A stretch of 64,000 bases of DNA from contig NZ_CAIJDE010000034.1 of NCBI RefSeq assembly GCF_903819335.1, positions 186,001 to 250,000 of the forward strand, read 5' to 3'. Numbering within the stretch: position 1 is the first letter of the stretch; each line of letters starts with the position of its first letter. This DNA is from Flavobacterium panici. GTDB taxonomy: Bacteria > Bacteroidota > Bacteroidia > Flavobacteriales > Flavobacteriaceae. Shown one piece after another: positions 45,040 through 57,900 of this stretch. The translations under genes were made by a program, and so were the position numbers. The notes beneath the pieces are model-generated. The model saw nothing but the letters and a program-made list of their open reading frames with translations, did not search any database and was not told the origin of the DNA.

Positions 45040-48000
45040 TTATTTAACGATCAGTTTTTTAGTTACTTTGAAATCTTTAGAAACAATATTTACAATATAA
45101 ATTCCCGAAGCTAAACGATGATCGATCTTTCCTGATGTTGAAAGTCTTTCTGTTAAAACCGTTCTTCCGTTCATATCTGAAACAGAAATTGCAGCAGAAT
45201 CTCCGCTTTCTAATTCAGGCAATAAAACATGAAATTCATTATTCGTTGCCGGATTTGGATAAATACCAATTACTTTTTCGGTTTCTGAAACTTCATTAAT
45301 TGTTACAGCAGATTTTCCTGTTCCAACAGTTGTTGGCTCTAACTGCCATTGTGCGCTGTACCAGCCGTCTTGCGAATTTCCATATTGTGCAGAACCCGTT
45401 TGATTTTCAACATGAATAATGTTTCCAGTCTGCCATCTGTTTCTTAGACGAACCCAAGTTCCGTCGATATAATCACTAGACCATTGCGCGCTCCAGAAAG
45501 TAGTATCTGTTATATTAGATTGAACAGTTCCGGTTTGACTTTCAATATTTATTAATTCACCAGTTGCTACATTTTTAAGAACGAAATAAGTGGCATCTAT
45601 TGCAATTTTCTGCCATTTGTAGCTGTTACCAGAAACTGTAGTTCCGTATCCAACATTTGCTCCGGAATCAGATAAATAAGCGCCAGTCCATCTGTTTTTG
45701 ATAGTATAATAATTTCCTCCCGTTGAAGTTGAAACCGTTACGGCGCATGTACTTGTTTTACTTCCGTCAACTGTTGTAACTGTAATTGTTGCTGTTCCGT
45801 TTGCAACAGCAGTAATCAAACCTGAACCATTTACAGTTGCCACAGCTGTATTGCTTGAACTATAATTTACAGATTTGTTTGTTGCATTTGCAGGAAGGAC
45901 AGTTGGCGTTAATTGCTGTGTTCCACCAACCGATAATGATGTAGAACTTGGACTCAAACTTACACTTGTAACGGCAACATTTGATGCATTTACAGTTACT
46001 GCACAAGTCGCCGTTTTTGCACCATCCTGAGTTGTAACGGTGATTGTTGCAGAACCCGCAGCAACAGCAGTTATTAATCCTGAACTATTTACTGTTGCAA
46101 CAGCTGTATTACTTGAACTATAAGTTACCGCTTTATTCGTCGCATTTGAAGGATTAACAGTTGGAGTTAATTGCTGTGTTGCGCCAACCAATAATGTTGA
46201 AGTTGTTGGAGACAAAGTTACACTTGTAACGGCAACAACAGTTCCCGGATTTGAATCGTACCAAGTTGTATTCATGTACCAGCCTGTTTTGTTTCGGCTT
46301 AAATCGGCAGTTTGGTTTGTTCCGTCGTTAAAAATTAAATTAGTTGACGTTACATTTGTAAATGTGTAGCTGTACCATCCATTTCCGGCATCGGTCATGT
46401 TTACGCCCGGCCAGTTTACAGCTGCTAAAACTCCTGTTGGAAGAGCATTCCAGTAATAAATTTTAATTCCTGTTCCCCAGTTTGATGGTTTATAGAAATA
46501 CACCGTAAAGTTAGTATTTGGATTTACGGTAATCGTTGCCGAAGCTGTTTTATTTTCGTCTTGGGTAGTGGCTGTAATTGTTGCTGTTCCTGCAGAAACT
46601 GCTGTTACAAGTCCGCTTGAATTTACAGTTGCAATTCCAGTATTACTTGAAGACCAAGTTACATTTTTGTTAGTTGCATTTGCTGGCGAAATTGTCGCTG
46701 AAAGCTGTTGCGTATTTCCTGCATATAAACTTGACGTAGTTGGCGAAACGGCTACAGAAGAAACAGGAATCGCAGCGACAGTTACAGCGGAAGTTGCTGT
46801 TTTGTTTCCATCAACCGTTTTTACAGTAATTGTTGTTATTCCTGCTGCAACAGCTGTAACTAAACCTGACGCATTTACAGTTGCAACAGCCGTATTGCTT
46901 GATGTCCATGTTACGTTTTGGTTTGTTGCATTTGCCGGAGCAATTGCAGCATTTAATTGTTGCGTAGATCCTAAACCAACAGTTACCGTAGTTGGGCTTA
47001 CAGAAACTCCTGTAACGGCTACAACCGGTGTATTTGTATTGGTTAAAACCAAATATTCGTAAGCAGCAAATGTTCTTGTAGCGCCTGTTGTTAAAGTTAC
47101 CGAAGCGTTGTTATTATATGGGTTTACATAAGTTCCTGCTAAAGCTGCCGGAATTACATACGATTTTGAGGCATTTCTCAAATTCGACATTACAATAACT
47201 TTTTCTGTACCTAATGTTTTAGTGAAAATACTGATGTCATCATTCGCATACGTGGTTAAATCACCGCGTCTGATAGCTGCGCTTGTTGTTCTGAAATTTA
47301 AGATTTTTGCGAAATCTGCTGCTGCAGTTGGATTTTGAGACCAGTTGAATTTAAAGTTCGTCCAAGGCCAGTCTGTTTTTGGTTCGTAGTCGATTTCTTG
47401 TCCGCTCATTAAAAAAGGAACACCTTTCATATAAGCTGAAACTAAGAAGTTAGCAACAACTCCGTTGTGGCTTTTGAATACAATAATTGGTCTTCTTACG
47501 CCATCATCATTTGTATAAGTATCATGATTTCCAGTGTATCTAACGATTTGCTGATTTCCAGTCGCTTTAGCATACTCATATGTAGACTGGTCCTGAAGCC
47601 TTTGAGAAACAGGGCCTCCATTAGCAATGTCATATAAACCGCTGTGAAACCATCTGTCGCCATAATTCATGTCGAAACCAACTTGAAAGTTCTCTTGTCT
47701 GTCTCCTTCGGCTAACATTAATAAATTATGAGAAGAAATTCCTCTAAGATTTGAATTCACTTCAGACCAAAAATCTAAAGGTGGATTATTAGCATAATCG
47801 CAACGGTATCCGTCAACATTTGCAGCGAAAATCCAATAGCGCATTGCATCTTTGATAGCTGCTCGTGTAGCTGAATTATTAAGATCAAGTGCTGCAATAT
47901 CAGAGAAGTTTCCTAATTGCTGAATCGTTGTTCCGGTTCGTTTATAATATTCCGGATGTGAAACTGTCCAAACATTGTCCCATGAAGTTCCGTTGATGGC

Positions 48001-48411
48001 AATATCCAAAATAACGGCCATTCCGCGGCTGTGAGCGCCATCGACTAAAGTTCTTAAATCCGCAAGCGAACCATATTCGGATCCTACCGCTTTAAAATCT
48101 TTAATACAATAAGGCGAAGCCGAACTTCGGGAATCTGTACCGTGCGGATAAATGGGCATTAAATAAATAACATTAGTGCCAAGTGCTTTTATATTATCTA
48201 GTCGGGCAGTTACTCCGGCTAAATTTCCGTTGGCACTAAACGGACGTATGTGAACCTGATACATGTTTACATCTCGTGTATCGGGTACGCCTGCAAATGG
48301 CGTTCCGTATTGAGGCGGATCTTGTGCATAAACTGAACTTGCAAATAATAATAGAAAACAGACTAGTGTTTTCGTAATATGAAATAATCTAGTGGTAATT
48401 TTGATTTTCAT
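45040..48411 (-). CDS. Multidomain GH13 alpha-amylase exported by T9SS
   Basis: 1123 residues. Signal peptide 1-30; GH13 barrel about 35-455 with nucleophile Asp205 (GYRCDYANN), acid/base Glu235 (LMLAEGDRQ) and Asp297 (YTGNHDTYT). Region I reads DIAINGTSWD, with Gly141 where most family members, including the sister enzyme at 50881, have His. Bacterial Ig-like (BIG2) domains are at about 465-545, 549-629, 726-807 and 813-893. A CBM26-like starch-binding module is at about 634-718 (VYFYKPSNW, NWPGVNMTD), a ricin-type beta-trefoil at about 900-1030, and a T9SS type A tail (GIYPNPATNNEF to KLIVK) ends the protein. It would act outside the cell on polymeric starch. It is the last gene of the starch locus. 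Confidence 0.92.
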   Translation of the reverse strand: MKIKITTRLFHITKTLVCFLLLFASSVYAQDPPQYGTPFAGVPDTRDVNMYQVHIRPFSANGNLAGVTARLDNIKALGTNVIYLMPIYPHGTDSRSSASPYCIKDFKAVGSEYGSLADLRTLVDGAHSRGMAVILDIAINGTSWDNVWTVSHPEYYKRTGTTIQQLGNFSDIAALDLNNSATRAAIKDAMRYWIFAANVDGYRCDYANNPPLDFWSEVNSNLRGISSHNLLMLAEGDRQENFQVGFDMNYGDRWFHSGLYDIANGGPVSQRLQDQSTYEYAKATGNQQIVRYTGNHDTYTNDDGVRRPIIVFKSHNGVVANFLVSAYMKGVPFLMSGQEIDYEPKTDWPWTNFKFNWSQNPTAAADFAKILNFRTTSAAIRRGDLTTYANDDISIFTKTLGTEKVIVMSNLRNASKSYVIPAALAGTYVNPYNNNASVTLTTGATRTFAAYEYLVLTNTNTPVVAVTGVSVSPTTVTVGLGSTQQLNAAIAPANATNQNVTWTSSNTAVATVNASGLVTAVAAGITTITVKTVDGNKTATSAVTVAAIPVSSVAVSPTTSSLYAGNTQQLSATISPANATNKNVTWSSSNTGIATVNSSGLVTAVSAGTATITATTQDENKTASATITVNPNTNFTVYFYKPSNWGTGIKIYYWNALPTGVLAAVNWPGVNMTDAGNGWYSYTFTNVTSTNLIFNDGTNQTADLSRNKTGWYMNTTWYDSNPGTVVAVTSVTLSPTTSTLLVGATQQLTPTVNPSNATNKAVTYSSSNTAVATVNSSGLITAVAAGSATITVTTQDGAKTATCAVTVNASNVAVTSVSLSPSSTSLSVGGTQQLTPTVLPANATNKSVNYSSSNTAVATVNGSGLITAVANGTATITVTTVDGSKTSTCAVTVSTSTGGNYYTIKNRWTGAYLSDSGANVGYGTTVSGNSYKWQKIAIDATYFVLKNVATGELINIESQTGTVQSNITDTTFWSAQWSSDYIDGTWVRLRNRWQTGNIIHVENQTGSAQYGNSQDGWYSAQWQLEPTTVGTGKSAVTINEVSETEKVIGIYPNPATNNEFHVLLPELESGDSAAISVSDMNGRTVLTERLSTSGKIDHRLASGIYIVNIVSKDFKVTKKLIVK

Positions 48412-48559
48412 AATAGTAGTTTTTTTGCATGCTTGTCAGCATTTCTTAACTAAAATTCATTCTCACTCGCATTGTTTTTAAATTTGACAAACATTTTGTG
48501 GTTAATAGTTTTTAAGTAGTAAAGTTGTTTTTTACTCAGAAATGAGCATAAGTTTTTTC

Positions 48560-48632
48560 GCCACGAATTGCACGAATTAACACAAATTTTAATCTGCGTT
48601 CTTAATTCGTGATAATTCGTGCAATTCGTGGC
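48560..48632. repeat. GCCACGAATT-family inverted repeat
   Basis: GCCACGAATTGCACGAATTA begins at 48560 and GATAATTCGTGCAATTCGTGGC-type sequence ends at 48632. The 24-bp arms differ at one position. T-run before and A-run after. It lies in the 238-bp gap between the GH97 gene and the T9SS amylase gene. Confidence 0.88.
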
Positions 48633-48649
48633 AAAAAAAACTCAGTAAT

Positions 48650-50851
<2,202 letters not shown>

Positions 50852-50880
50852 CTAATTTTATTTAAAGATGCTTTTTCGAA

Positions 50881-52266
50881 TTAATTTTTCAATACTATAT
50901 ATTGAAAAGGCTGTAATGTTATTTCTGCACCAACAGTAACTGCTGCTCCGGTAAAAGCGTCTTTCCAGTTTCCTTTTAAAGTCGACGGAACAAGATGTTT
51001 TACTGTTGCATCTGTTAAATTAGAAAGTACAAAAACTTTTTCCGAATCTTTTATCATTGTAAATGCACTTACTGAATTGGTGCTGTATCCTGTAAAAGTT
51101 CCTGTTTTAATGGCGTTGCTTGTATTTCTAAAGGCAATGATTTTTTTGTATTCAGCAAGCATTTCATTATCTGCGGTTGACCAGTCAATTGGCGTTTTTG
51201 CGAAATAATTCAATCTTTGCGCGTATCCAATTTCTTGTCCGTTATAAATCATTGGAACAGATTTTAAATAAGCAGCGACAACAAAAGCAGCAATTGATCC
51301 TTTTTTACCTCCAAAAAGTTCCAACGGAGTTCCGTCGGTAAGGTTAACGTCGTGATTGCTTGTGTATCTAACAACTCTGTTTTCTGGATTATAATTGTTT
51401 GCATATTCTGTTGCATTCGAATCCTGAATTGTAGTTGCTGGTTTGTTTTCTTTGAAAAGTTTTTCTAAAGTACTGAAGAAATTAAATCCAAATGTATAAT
51501 CAAAACCAGAAGCAAAGTGATTGTATTTTGAACCTTCAGCAAGCATTAAAATAGATTGGTTTTTCTTGATTTTTCTCAATTTTGTAATGGCATCTGCCCA
51601 GAAATTATTCGGTACAAAATCAGCATAATCACATCTAAAACCGTCTATATTTGCGTTGTAAACCCAATAAGACATAGCATCAATCATTGCATCTTTCATC
51701 TCCGTATTGTCGAAATTTAACTGCGCTACATCATTATAATTTGTTCCCGGCGGAATTATAATGTTTCCGGCAGCATCTTGCTGATACCAGTTTTTATGCT
51801 GTGTAATCCATGCATTGTCCCAAGCAGTATGATTGGCAACCCAGTCTAAAACAACAGCCATGTTTTTTTTGTGTGCTTCTTCAACTAATGTTTGAAGATC
51901 TTGTAAAGTTCCAAAATCCGGATTTACGGCTTTATAGTCTTTTACAGCGTAAGGAGAACCTAATTCTCCAGAAGCTCTTTCTTTTCCAACAGGGAAAACA
52001 GGCATTAAATAAATAACATTTGCGCCCAATTCCTGAATTTGGGAAAGTCTGTCCTGAACTCCTTTTAGTGTTCCGACCTGGCTAAAAGCACGAATGTTTA
52101 CCTGATAAATTATTGCATCTTCTTTTTTTGGCATTTTTTCAAATGGAGCGCCATATTGTGTATATGGAGATTCGGGAGTTTTATCTGAATCATCATCAGA
52201 AGAACTGCACGAAACAAATGCTACCGCCAACAATAATGCGTAAACAAATTTTATATTAAATTTCAT
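50881..52266 (-). CDS. GH13 alpha-amylase lipoprotein (SusG-like role)
   Basis: 461 residues. The lipobox is AFVSC with Cys20, followed by SSSDDDSD, an acidic stretch near the Cys like the surface-export signal of Bacteroidota lipoproteins. Catalytic residues are Asp213 (GFRCDYAD), Glu244 (LMLAEGSK) and Asp306 (YTSNHDVNL). Region I DWVANHTAWD is intact. No starch-binding module is attached, unlike SusG, which has a CBM58 insert. It probably cuts bound starch at the cell surface before import by SusC. It lies 88 bp after susE and 50 bp before the GH97 gene. Confidence 0.92.
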   Translation of the reverse strand: MKFNIKFVYALLLAVAFVSCSSSDDDSDKTPESPYTQYGAPFEKMPKKEDAIIYQVNIRAFSQVGTLKGVQDRLSQIQELGANVIYLMPVFPVGKERASGELGSPYAVKDYKAVNPDFGTLQDLQTLVEEAHKKNMAVVLDWVANHTAWDNAWITQHKNWYQQDAAGNIIIPPGTNYNDVAQLNFDNTEMKDAMIDAMSYWVYNANIDGFRCDYADFVPNNFWADAITKLRKIKKNQSILMLAEGSKYNHFASGFDYTFGFNFFSTLEKLFKENKPATTIQDSNATEYANNYNPENRVVRYTSNHDVNLTDGTPLELFGGKKGSIAAFVVAAYLKSVPMIYNGQEIGYAQRLNYFAKTPIDWSTADNEMLAEYKKIIAFRNTSNAIKTGTFTGYSTNSVSAFTMIKDSEKVFVLSNLTDATVKHLVPSTLKGNWKDAFTGAAVTVGAEITLQPFQYIVLKN

Positions 52267-52354
52267 AATTTTTATATTTTAAATGATTGAGAAGTAACCT
52301 GCCTTTCGAAGTAAAAAGACAGGTAAACTCAAACCAAACTAAACTTAATTTTTG

Positions 52355-53464
52355 TTATTTTTTAACGATAGAAGTTATTGCAGTTGCTGGATAACCGGTA
52401 GTTGCCGGATCTGTTTCAACAATTTTAAACGTTACTTCATAAGTTCCTGCTTCGCCAATGGTGTAAGCGCCGCCATTATCAAGATTAACGATGTTTGTTG
52501 AAGCATCTGCTGGTCCGTAATTCACAGTCCATGCATCATTCAATCTGAATTTTAAAGCACCAGCCAATAAATTTGCCGTTATTTTCCATGTTTTTGTTAC
52601 ATGATCATAAGACATTGGTACAGAATGATTCCATCCATAATTAGGATCTCCAGCTGTTTGTTCTGCTGTTGCAGATGCCGGTCCAACAATTCCCCAGGCA
52701 TACGGAGTCTGAGACCATTTTAAAGTATTTGTGTTTACTTTAATTTGATATGAACCTGCACCCGGAAGCACAAAATCAGTATCGCTCATGTTTTTCAAAT
52801 CATTATTTGAAGCTCCTGCACCGTAGAATTGCGCCCAGTTTCTTCCTTTATTTAATTTAAATCCAGGACCTGCACCTTCTGCTACAGTCATGTAACCTTG
52901 ATAAACTCCTAATTGAATTTCGGTTAATGCTGCTGCTGTTCCTACATCCCATCCCTGATAACTTCCCGGCATATAGATTTCTCCAAACACAACGGTTTTC
53001 AAGTAAGGTGTTACCGTTATTGTAACAGGATTTGAATACGTTCTGTGATCCATTGAAGCTTCTACACGAATTACTATTTCTCCCGGAACGTCAGGTTTTA
53101 ATCCTAAGTCTAAGGCGATTTTATTTAATTCTAATCCGGTAAATGATTTGCTTAAAACATCTTCTCCGGCTTCAACTCGTTTCGCTTTTGACCAAGCCTC
53201 GCTTCCTTTGATGTCTGTAGGCAAATCTAATTGTATGGCATAGCTTACAGGTGCAGCAATAGGGAAGGTTACTTTTGGATAGGAAACCAGTAAAGCAGGG
53301 TCATCTGAAGTCTCTTCTTTAAGTACTATTGTATTAGATGATACCTCAATTCCAGAAGGAAAATTTACTGATTTTAGTGTCGTTACGGTTCCTTCAGGTT
53401 CACAGGAAGCGGCTAAAAAAACCAAACTTCCAAGTAAGAATAATTTATTGATATATTTTTTCAT
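52355..53464 (-). CDS. susE: SusE/SusF-family starch-binding lipoprotein
   Basis: 369 residues from ATG 53464. The frame is longer upstream (to 53515), but that part overlaps susD and lacks a signal, while MKKYINKLFLLGSLVFLAASC starts a lipoprotein signal with Cys near 21. An N-terminal SusE domain (about 30-150) is followed by two SusF/SusE-type carbohydrate-binding repeats (IYMPGSYQGWDVGTAAAL near 170; VGPASATAEQTAGDPNYGW near 260) that each end with a short strand pair. It binds glucan at the surface and lies 13 bp after susD. Confidence 0.88.
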   Translation of the reverse strand: MKKYINKLFLLGSLVFLAASCEPEGTVTTLKSVNFPSGIEVSSNTIVLKEETSDDPALLVSYPKVTFPIAAPVSYAIQLDLPTDIKGSEAWSKAKRVEAGEDVLSKSFTGLELNKIALDLGLKPDVPGEIVIRVEASMDHRTYSNPVTITVTPYLKTVVFGEIYMPGSYQGWDVGTAAALTEIQLGVYQGYMTVAEGAGPGFKLNKGRNWAQFYGAGASNNDLKNMSDTDFVLPGAGSYQIKVNTNTLKWSQTPYAWGIVGPASATAEQTAGDPNYGWNHSVPMSYDHVTKTWKITANLLAGALKFRLNDAWTVNYGPADASTNIVNLDNGGAYTIGEAGTYEVTFKIVETDPATTGYPATAITSIVKK

Positions 53465-53477
53465 GATAGTTTTGTTT

Positions 53478-54983
53478 TTAGTAACCTGGGTTTTGTTTAA
53501 GTCCGCGATTCGCATCTAAAGCAGATGTTGGAATTGGGAACAATTTTCTATAAGCAGGTGATGCAGGTCTAAATTCGTTTGCCAATAAAAATTTGTCGAA
53601 ACGAATCATGTCTTGTCTTCTGTGGCCTTCCCAGCTTAATTCGAACCCTCTTTCATTATAAATATCATCAAGAGTTGGATTGTGGTCTAAACCATCTAAG
53701 CCTGCACGTTGTCTGATTTGATCTACATAAGGTTTAGCTGCAGCTGCATTCCCTAAACGAGCATTACATTCTGCCATCATTAAAATTACGTCAGCATATC
53801 TGAAAATAGGAAAATCATTTGAAGCTCCTCCGCCTGATTTTACTCCTGCAGGATAAAATTTCACATTACGAACTCCTGCCTGAGGAAGCGCTCCGGGATT
53901 ATCTAAAGAACCAACTTCAAGAGTGTAATTGAATCCTCCAGGCTGTTCACCCACTAAAAACTGTTTTCTACGAATATCATTTACATCGTATTTCAGGAAG
54001 AAATCTTTAGGAACAATAGTTCCGTTCCAACCGCTTAATCCAAATAAATTTACACCCTGCGGACCGTATACACTACGAACTGCATAAACATTACGGGAAA
54101 CGACATCCAGAGTTGCGTAAATAGGCAAAATAGTTTCATCATCTGGAAGTACGTCTCCAAATAACTCAAAATATTTATTTCCTAAAGGATTTGCAACATC
54201 TGCTGCGCCGGAATGAAGTGTAAATCCTCCTTCAGAAACTTTATTACAAGCAGCTAAACATTCTGTCCATTTTGGAGTTCCGGTATAAACTTCAGCGTTT
54301 AAATACACTTTTGCAAGCAGTGTATAACCAGCCCATTTGTTGAACCTTCCATAATAATTTCCGCCTTTTGTTACAGAAAGAAGTTCTACGTTTTCGGTTA
54401 ATTCTTTAACGATAAAATCAAAAACTTCTTTACGGCTTGACTGCGGGATTTTATCAACGGTAATATTGTTGTTGGTATAAAAAGGAACATCACCAAAATC
54501 ATCAATCAATAAGTAATAAAAGAAAGCACGTAATACTTTTGCTTCGGCAATTTTTGAAGGGTCAGCACCTGATTTTTCTAATAATTCAACTGCTAAATTT
54601 GCATTGAAAATAGACTTGTATAACCAGTTCCAAGTATTGTTAATAATGAATTCAGAAGGAAGCCATTCGTGTTTGTGCAAACGGGCAAAATCCTGCTGCC
54701 AGTTACCATCTGTTCTATGCGGAATTACCTGCTCATCTGATGACATACAGTTCATGTCGTACCAGCCATTATCAGCCCCTGCATAACCTACACCAGGTAC
54801 GCCTTTACGTTCAAAATCTCCCGGAATTTCTGCATAAACACTGGCAAGAGCAATATTTGCTCCTTCCGGAGTTCCATAAAAGGTATCCGGTTGATATTTG
54901 TCGTATATATTTTCGTTGATGTCTGTACAGCTAAAAAGTGTTAGAAAACAAACGCTTGCTGCTACTATATTTTTAATTTTCAT
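53478..54983 (-). CDS. susD: SusD/RagB-family nutrient-binding lipoprotein
   Basis: 501 residues. Lipoprotein signal with the acylated Cys in TLFSCTDINENIYD. A TPR-like alpha-helical scaffold follows and the C-terminal SusD signature FRYADVILMMAECNARLG and YNERGFELSWEGHRRQDMIRF is present. It caps the SusC barrel and holds maltooligosaccharides until import. It starts 9 bp after susC, as always in this pair. Confidence 0.95.
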   Translation of the reverse strand: MKIKNIVAASVCFLTLFSCTDINENIYDKYQPDTFYGTPEGANIALASVYAEIPGDFERKGVPGVGYAGADNGWYDMNCMSSDEQVIPHRTDGNWQQDFARLHKHEWLPSEFIINNTWNWLYKSIFNANLAVELLEKSGADPSKIAEAKVLRAFFYYLLIDDFGDVPFYTNNNITVDKIPQSSRKEVFDFIVKELTENVELLSVTKGGNYYGRFNKWAGYTLLAKVYLNAEVYTGTPKWTECLAACNKVSEGGFTLHSGAADVANPLGNKYFELFGDVLPDDETILPIYATLDVVSRNVYAVRSVYGPQGVNLFGLSGWNGTIVPKDFFLKYDVNDIRRKQFLVGEQPGGFNYTLEVGSLDNPGALPQAGVRNVKFYPAGVKSGGGASNDFPIFRYADVILMMAECNARLGNAAAAKPYVDQIRQRAGLDGLDHNPTLDDIYNERGFELSWEGHRRQDMIRFDKFLLANEFRPASPAYRKLFPIPTSALDANRGLKQNPGY

Positions 54984-54992
54984 CTCTTTTTA

Positions 54993-57900
54993 CTATTTAA
55001 ATTTTACAGTCAAACCAAATGCAATACTTCTGGTACGAGGATAAATTCCTTTATCGCCTCCAAAATTATCATTAGGGTCACCACTTCCGCTTACATTCAA
55101 TTCAGGATCAACACCTGTGTAATCTGTAATTAGCAGTAAATTGCTTCCTGTAAGAGAAAGTCGAACAGAGTCTACATATTTATCAGTAAAACGGAAAGTA
55201 TATCCTGCTGTAACGTTCTCTAAACGAATGAATGAACCATCTTCTAACCATGCATCAGATCCGTATGGAGAAGAAAAAATTCCTTTATCACGAGCGCTTT
55301 CCAAAACATTTGAGCTACCAGTGTTTTCCAGCATACTTAGCCTTTGATTAAGATTGTTGTAAATTTTGTTTCCTCCAGAACCTCTCCACAACATAGAAGC
55401 ATCAAAGTTTTTGTATCTGTAAGATGGGTTAAATGCAAAAGTGTAAGTTGGTAATGCTGAACCTGCATAGTAGCGATCCGGACTTGTAGCTCCCTGATCA
55501 ATTTTACCATCTCCATTTTGATCTTTTACTGTTTCAACACCATTTGAATTTGTACCCGTACTTTCTAAAATATAGAATGAACCAATTGGTTTTCCTTTTA
55601 CTAATAATGAGTTTGGTGCTCCCCAATTTACAAAGTCCGTATTTAAAGGAATACCATTAATGCTGCCGCTTAAATTAAGTACTTCGTTTTTCATAAAAGA
55701 AACGTTTCCTGCTAATGTCAGTGTGCTGTTGTTTGTTCTGATAACATCATATGCAAGTGCGGCTTCTAAACCTTTGTTAGAAATGCTTCCAACGTTTGCT
55801 TTAATTTTATTGTAAGGATAAGGAGGCTGAGGTACAGTATAATCAAATAAAAGATTATCTGTTGTAGAATCATAAACATCTACACTACCTCTTAGTCTGT
55901 TATCTAAAAGAGCGAAATCAAGTCCAATATTAGTTTGTCTTTTAGTTTCCCATTTCAAATCAGCATTTGCATTTTGAGCAATACCAAAATTGGTAATAAT
56001 AGATCCTCCAAAATAAATATTTCCTGCACTGTCTACTAATGGTAATGATGTTTGCGGATAAAGACCTTGCTGATTACCAGTTTCACCATAACCTACACGT
56101 AATTTTAATTCGCTAAATAGATTTTGGTTTAACATGAATGATTCTTTGTTGATTTGCCAAGCCACAGATGCTGAAGGGAAATTTCCCCATTTATTGTTTG
56201 CACCAAATACAGATGAACCATCACGTCTGATACTTGCTGTAAGTAAATAACGGTCTAATAAAGAGTAGTTTAATCTTCCTAAATAAGAAACTAATGATCT
56301 GTCATTTTTATAAGATCTGATGTCTCCGGCTCTTACTTTAGACAAATCACCAAACTGAAGTGCATTGTAAGTAGCTTCATCACTAATAAAACCTCTTGCC
56401 TGAGTATAGTTACCCTGATAAGTCTGACTTTGCCATTCATATAAAGCCAATGCATTAAAAGTGTGGATTCCTAACGTTTTTTTATAGCTAAGACTAACAT
56501 TGGTTAATTTTTCATTTTGTCTGGCATTGTCAATATTTGCAAAACCGTGCTGCTCCACTGCATACGCTTCTGTAGATTCTGCGGGCATGTAATATCCTAT
56601 AGTTCTATTGGTTTTTCTCCAGCTTCCAAACCAGTTTGCTGTAAAACCTTTGCCTAACTCTAAATCAGCTTTTAAACTTCCAAATAAATTATCATCCTGT
56701 CTTTCATTTGTAACTGTTTGTGCAGCAGCATAAGGATTTAAATAATGAAAAACAGTTCCATCTGTAAAATAAGTTCCATCAGTATTATAAACAGGATCTG
56801 TTGGTCTTGCCAATAATGCATTTGTAATTAAGTTTGATGTATAAGCAACTGTACCAATACTCCCAATACTGCTAGTTGTATTATTTATTCCTGAGTTTAA
56901 GTTAAAAGTCAATTTTAATTTGTCATCAAGAGCCAATTGTGTTGCCTGAATGCGTCCAATATATTTTTGGTTGCTAGAATTAATTACAACTCCATCCTGC
57001 ATAATAGCCGTTATAGAAGCTCTGTAATTGAATTTATCCGTTCCTCCGCCAAATGATAATGTATGAGTCTGTGTAATTCCAGTTTCAGTCAAAAGACCAT
57101 ACCAATTCGTATTTGAACCGTGATTTGAAGATGCCGGAACGCCATACTTTTGAGCAGTTTCCCACCATTGGTTAGCATCAAGCATGTCTAATTTTTTCGG
57201 AATAAAATCAACAGATGTTGACCCGATGTATTCAATCGTAGTTTTTCCTGCTTTGTTTTTCTTAGTTGTTACAATGATAACACCAGGTGCTCCTCTCGAA
57301 CCATAAACAGCCGTAGCCGAAGCATCTTTTAAAACATCAATACTTTCGATTTCACTTGGAGGAACTTGATTTAATAAATCCATGTTTCCCTGAATTCCAT
57401 CCACAACAACCAAAGGATCATTTCCTCCAATTAAAGAAGAAATTCCACGAATACGAACACTTGGTCCAGAACCTGGTTCGCTACCAATTTGAGTGATATT
57501 TACCCCCGCAGCTTTTCCTGCAATTAATTGTAAAGGATTTACAATTGCACCTTGATTCATGTCTTTTGCAGCAATTGAAGAAACTGCTCCGGTTACATCT
57601 TTTTTTATAGCTGTTCCGTAACCAACTACAACAATTTCCTGTAAGTCTGTAGCATCCGGAAAAAGCTGAATGTTTATTACGTTTTGATTTGCCGTTACTT
57701 TTTTCTCTTTATATCCTACAAATGATACAATTATTACAGATTGAGTGCTTTCGACAGTAATTTTATATTTACCGTCAAAATCAGTTACCATTCCGTTTTT
57801 TGTGCCTTCTTCAAGAACAGAGGCTCCGGGTAAAGGCAGGCCATTTTCATCGGTAATTACACCCGAAACAGTTTGCTTTTGAAATTCGATTACCTGTGTT

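Noticed and set aside
46568..47062. Plus-strand frame of 164 codons inside the T9SS amylase gene
   Set aside because: It is antisense to the Ig-like domains. The open frame follows from the Thr/Val/Ala-rich repeats on the other strand.
52355..53515. Longer susE start at 53515
   Set aside because: The extra 17 codons overlap the end of susD and hide the lipoprotein signal that starts at 53464.
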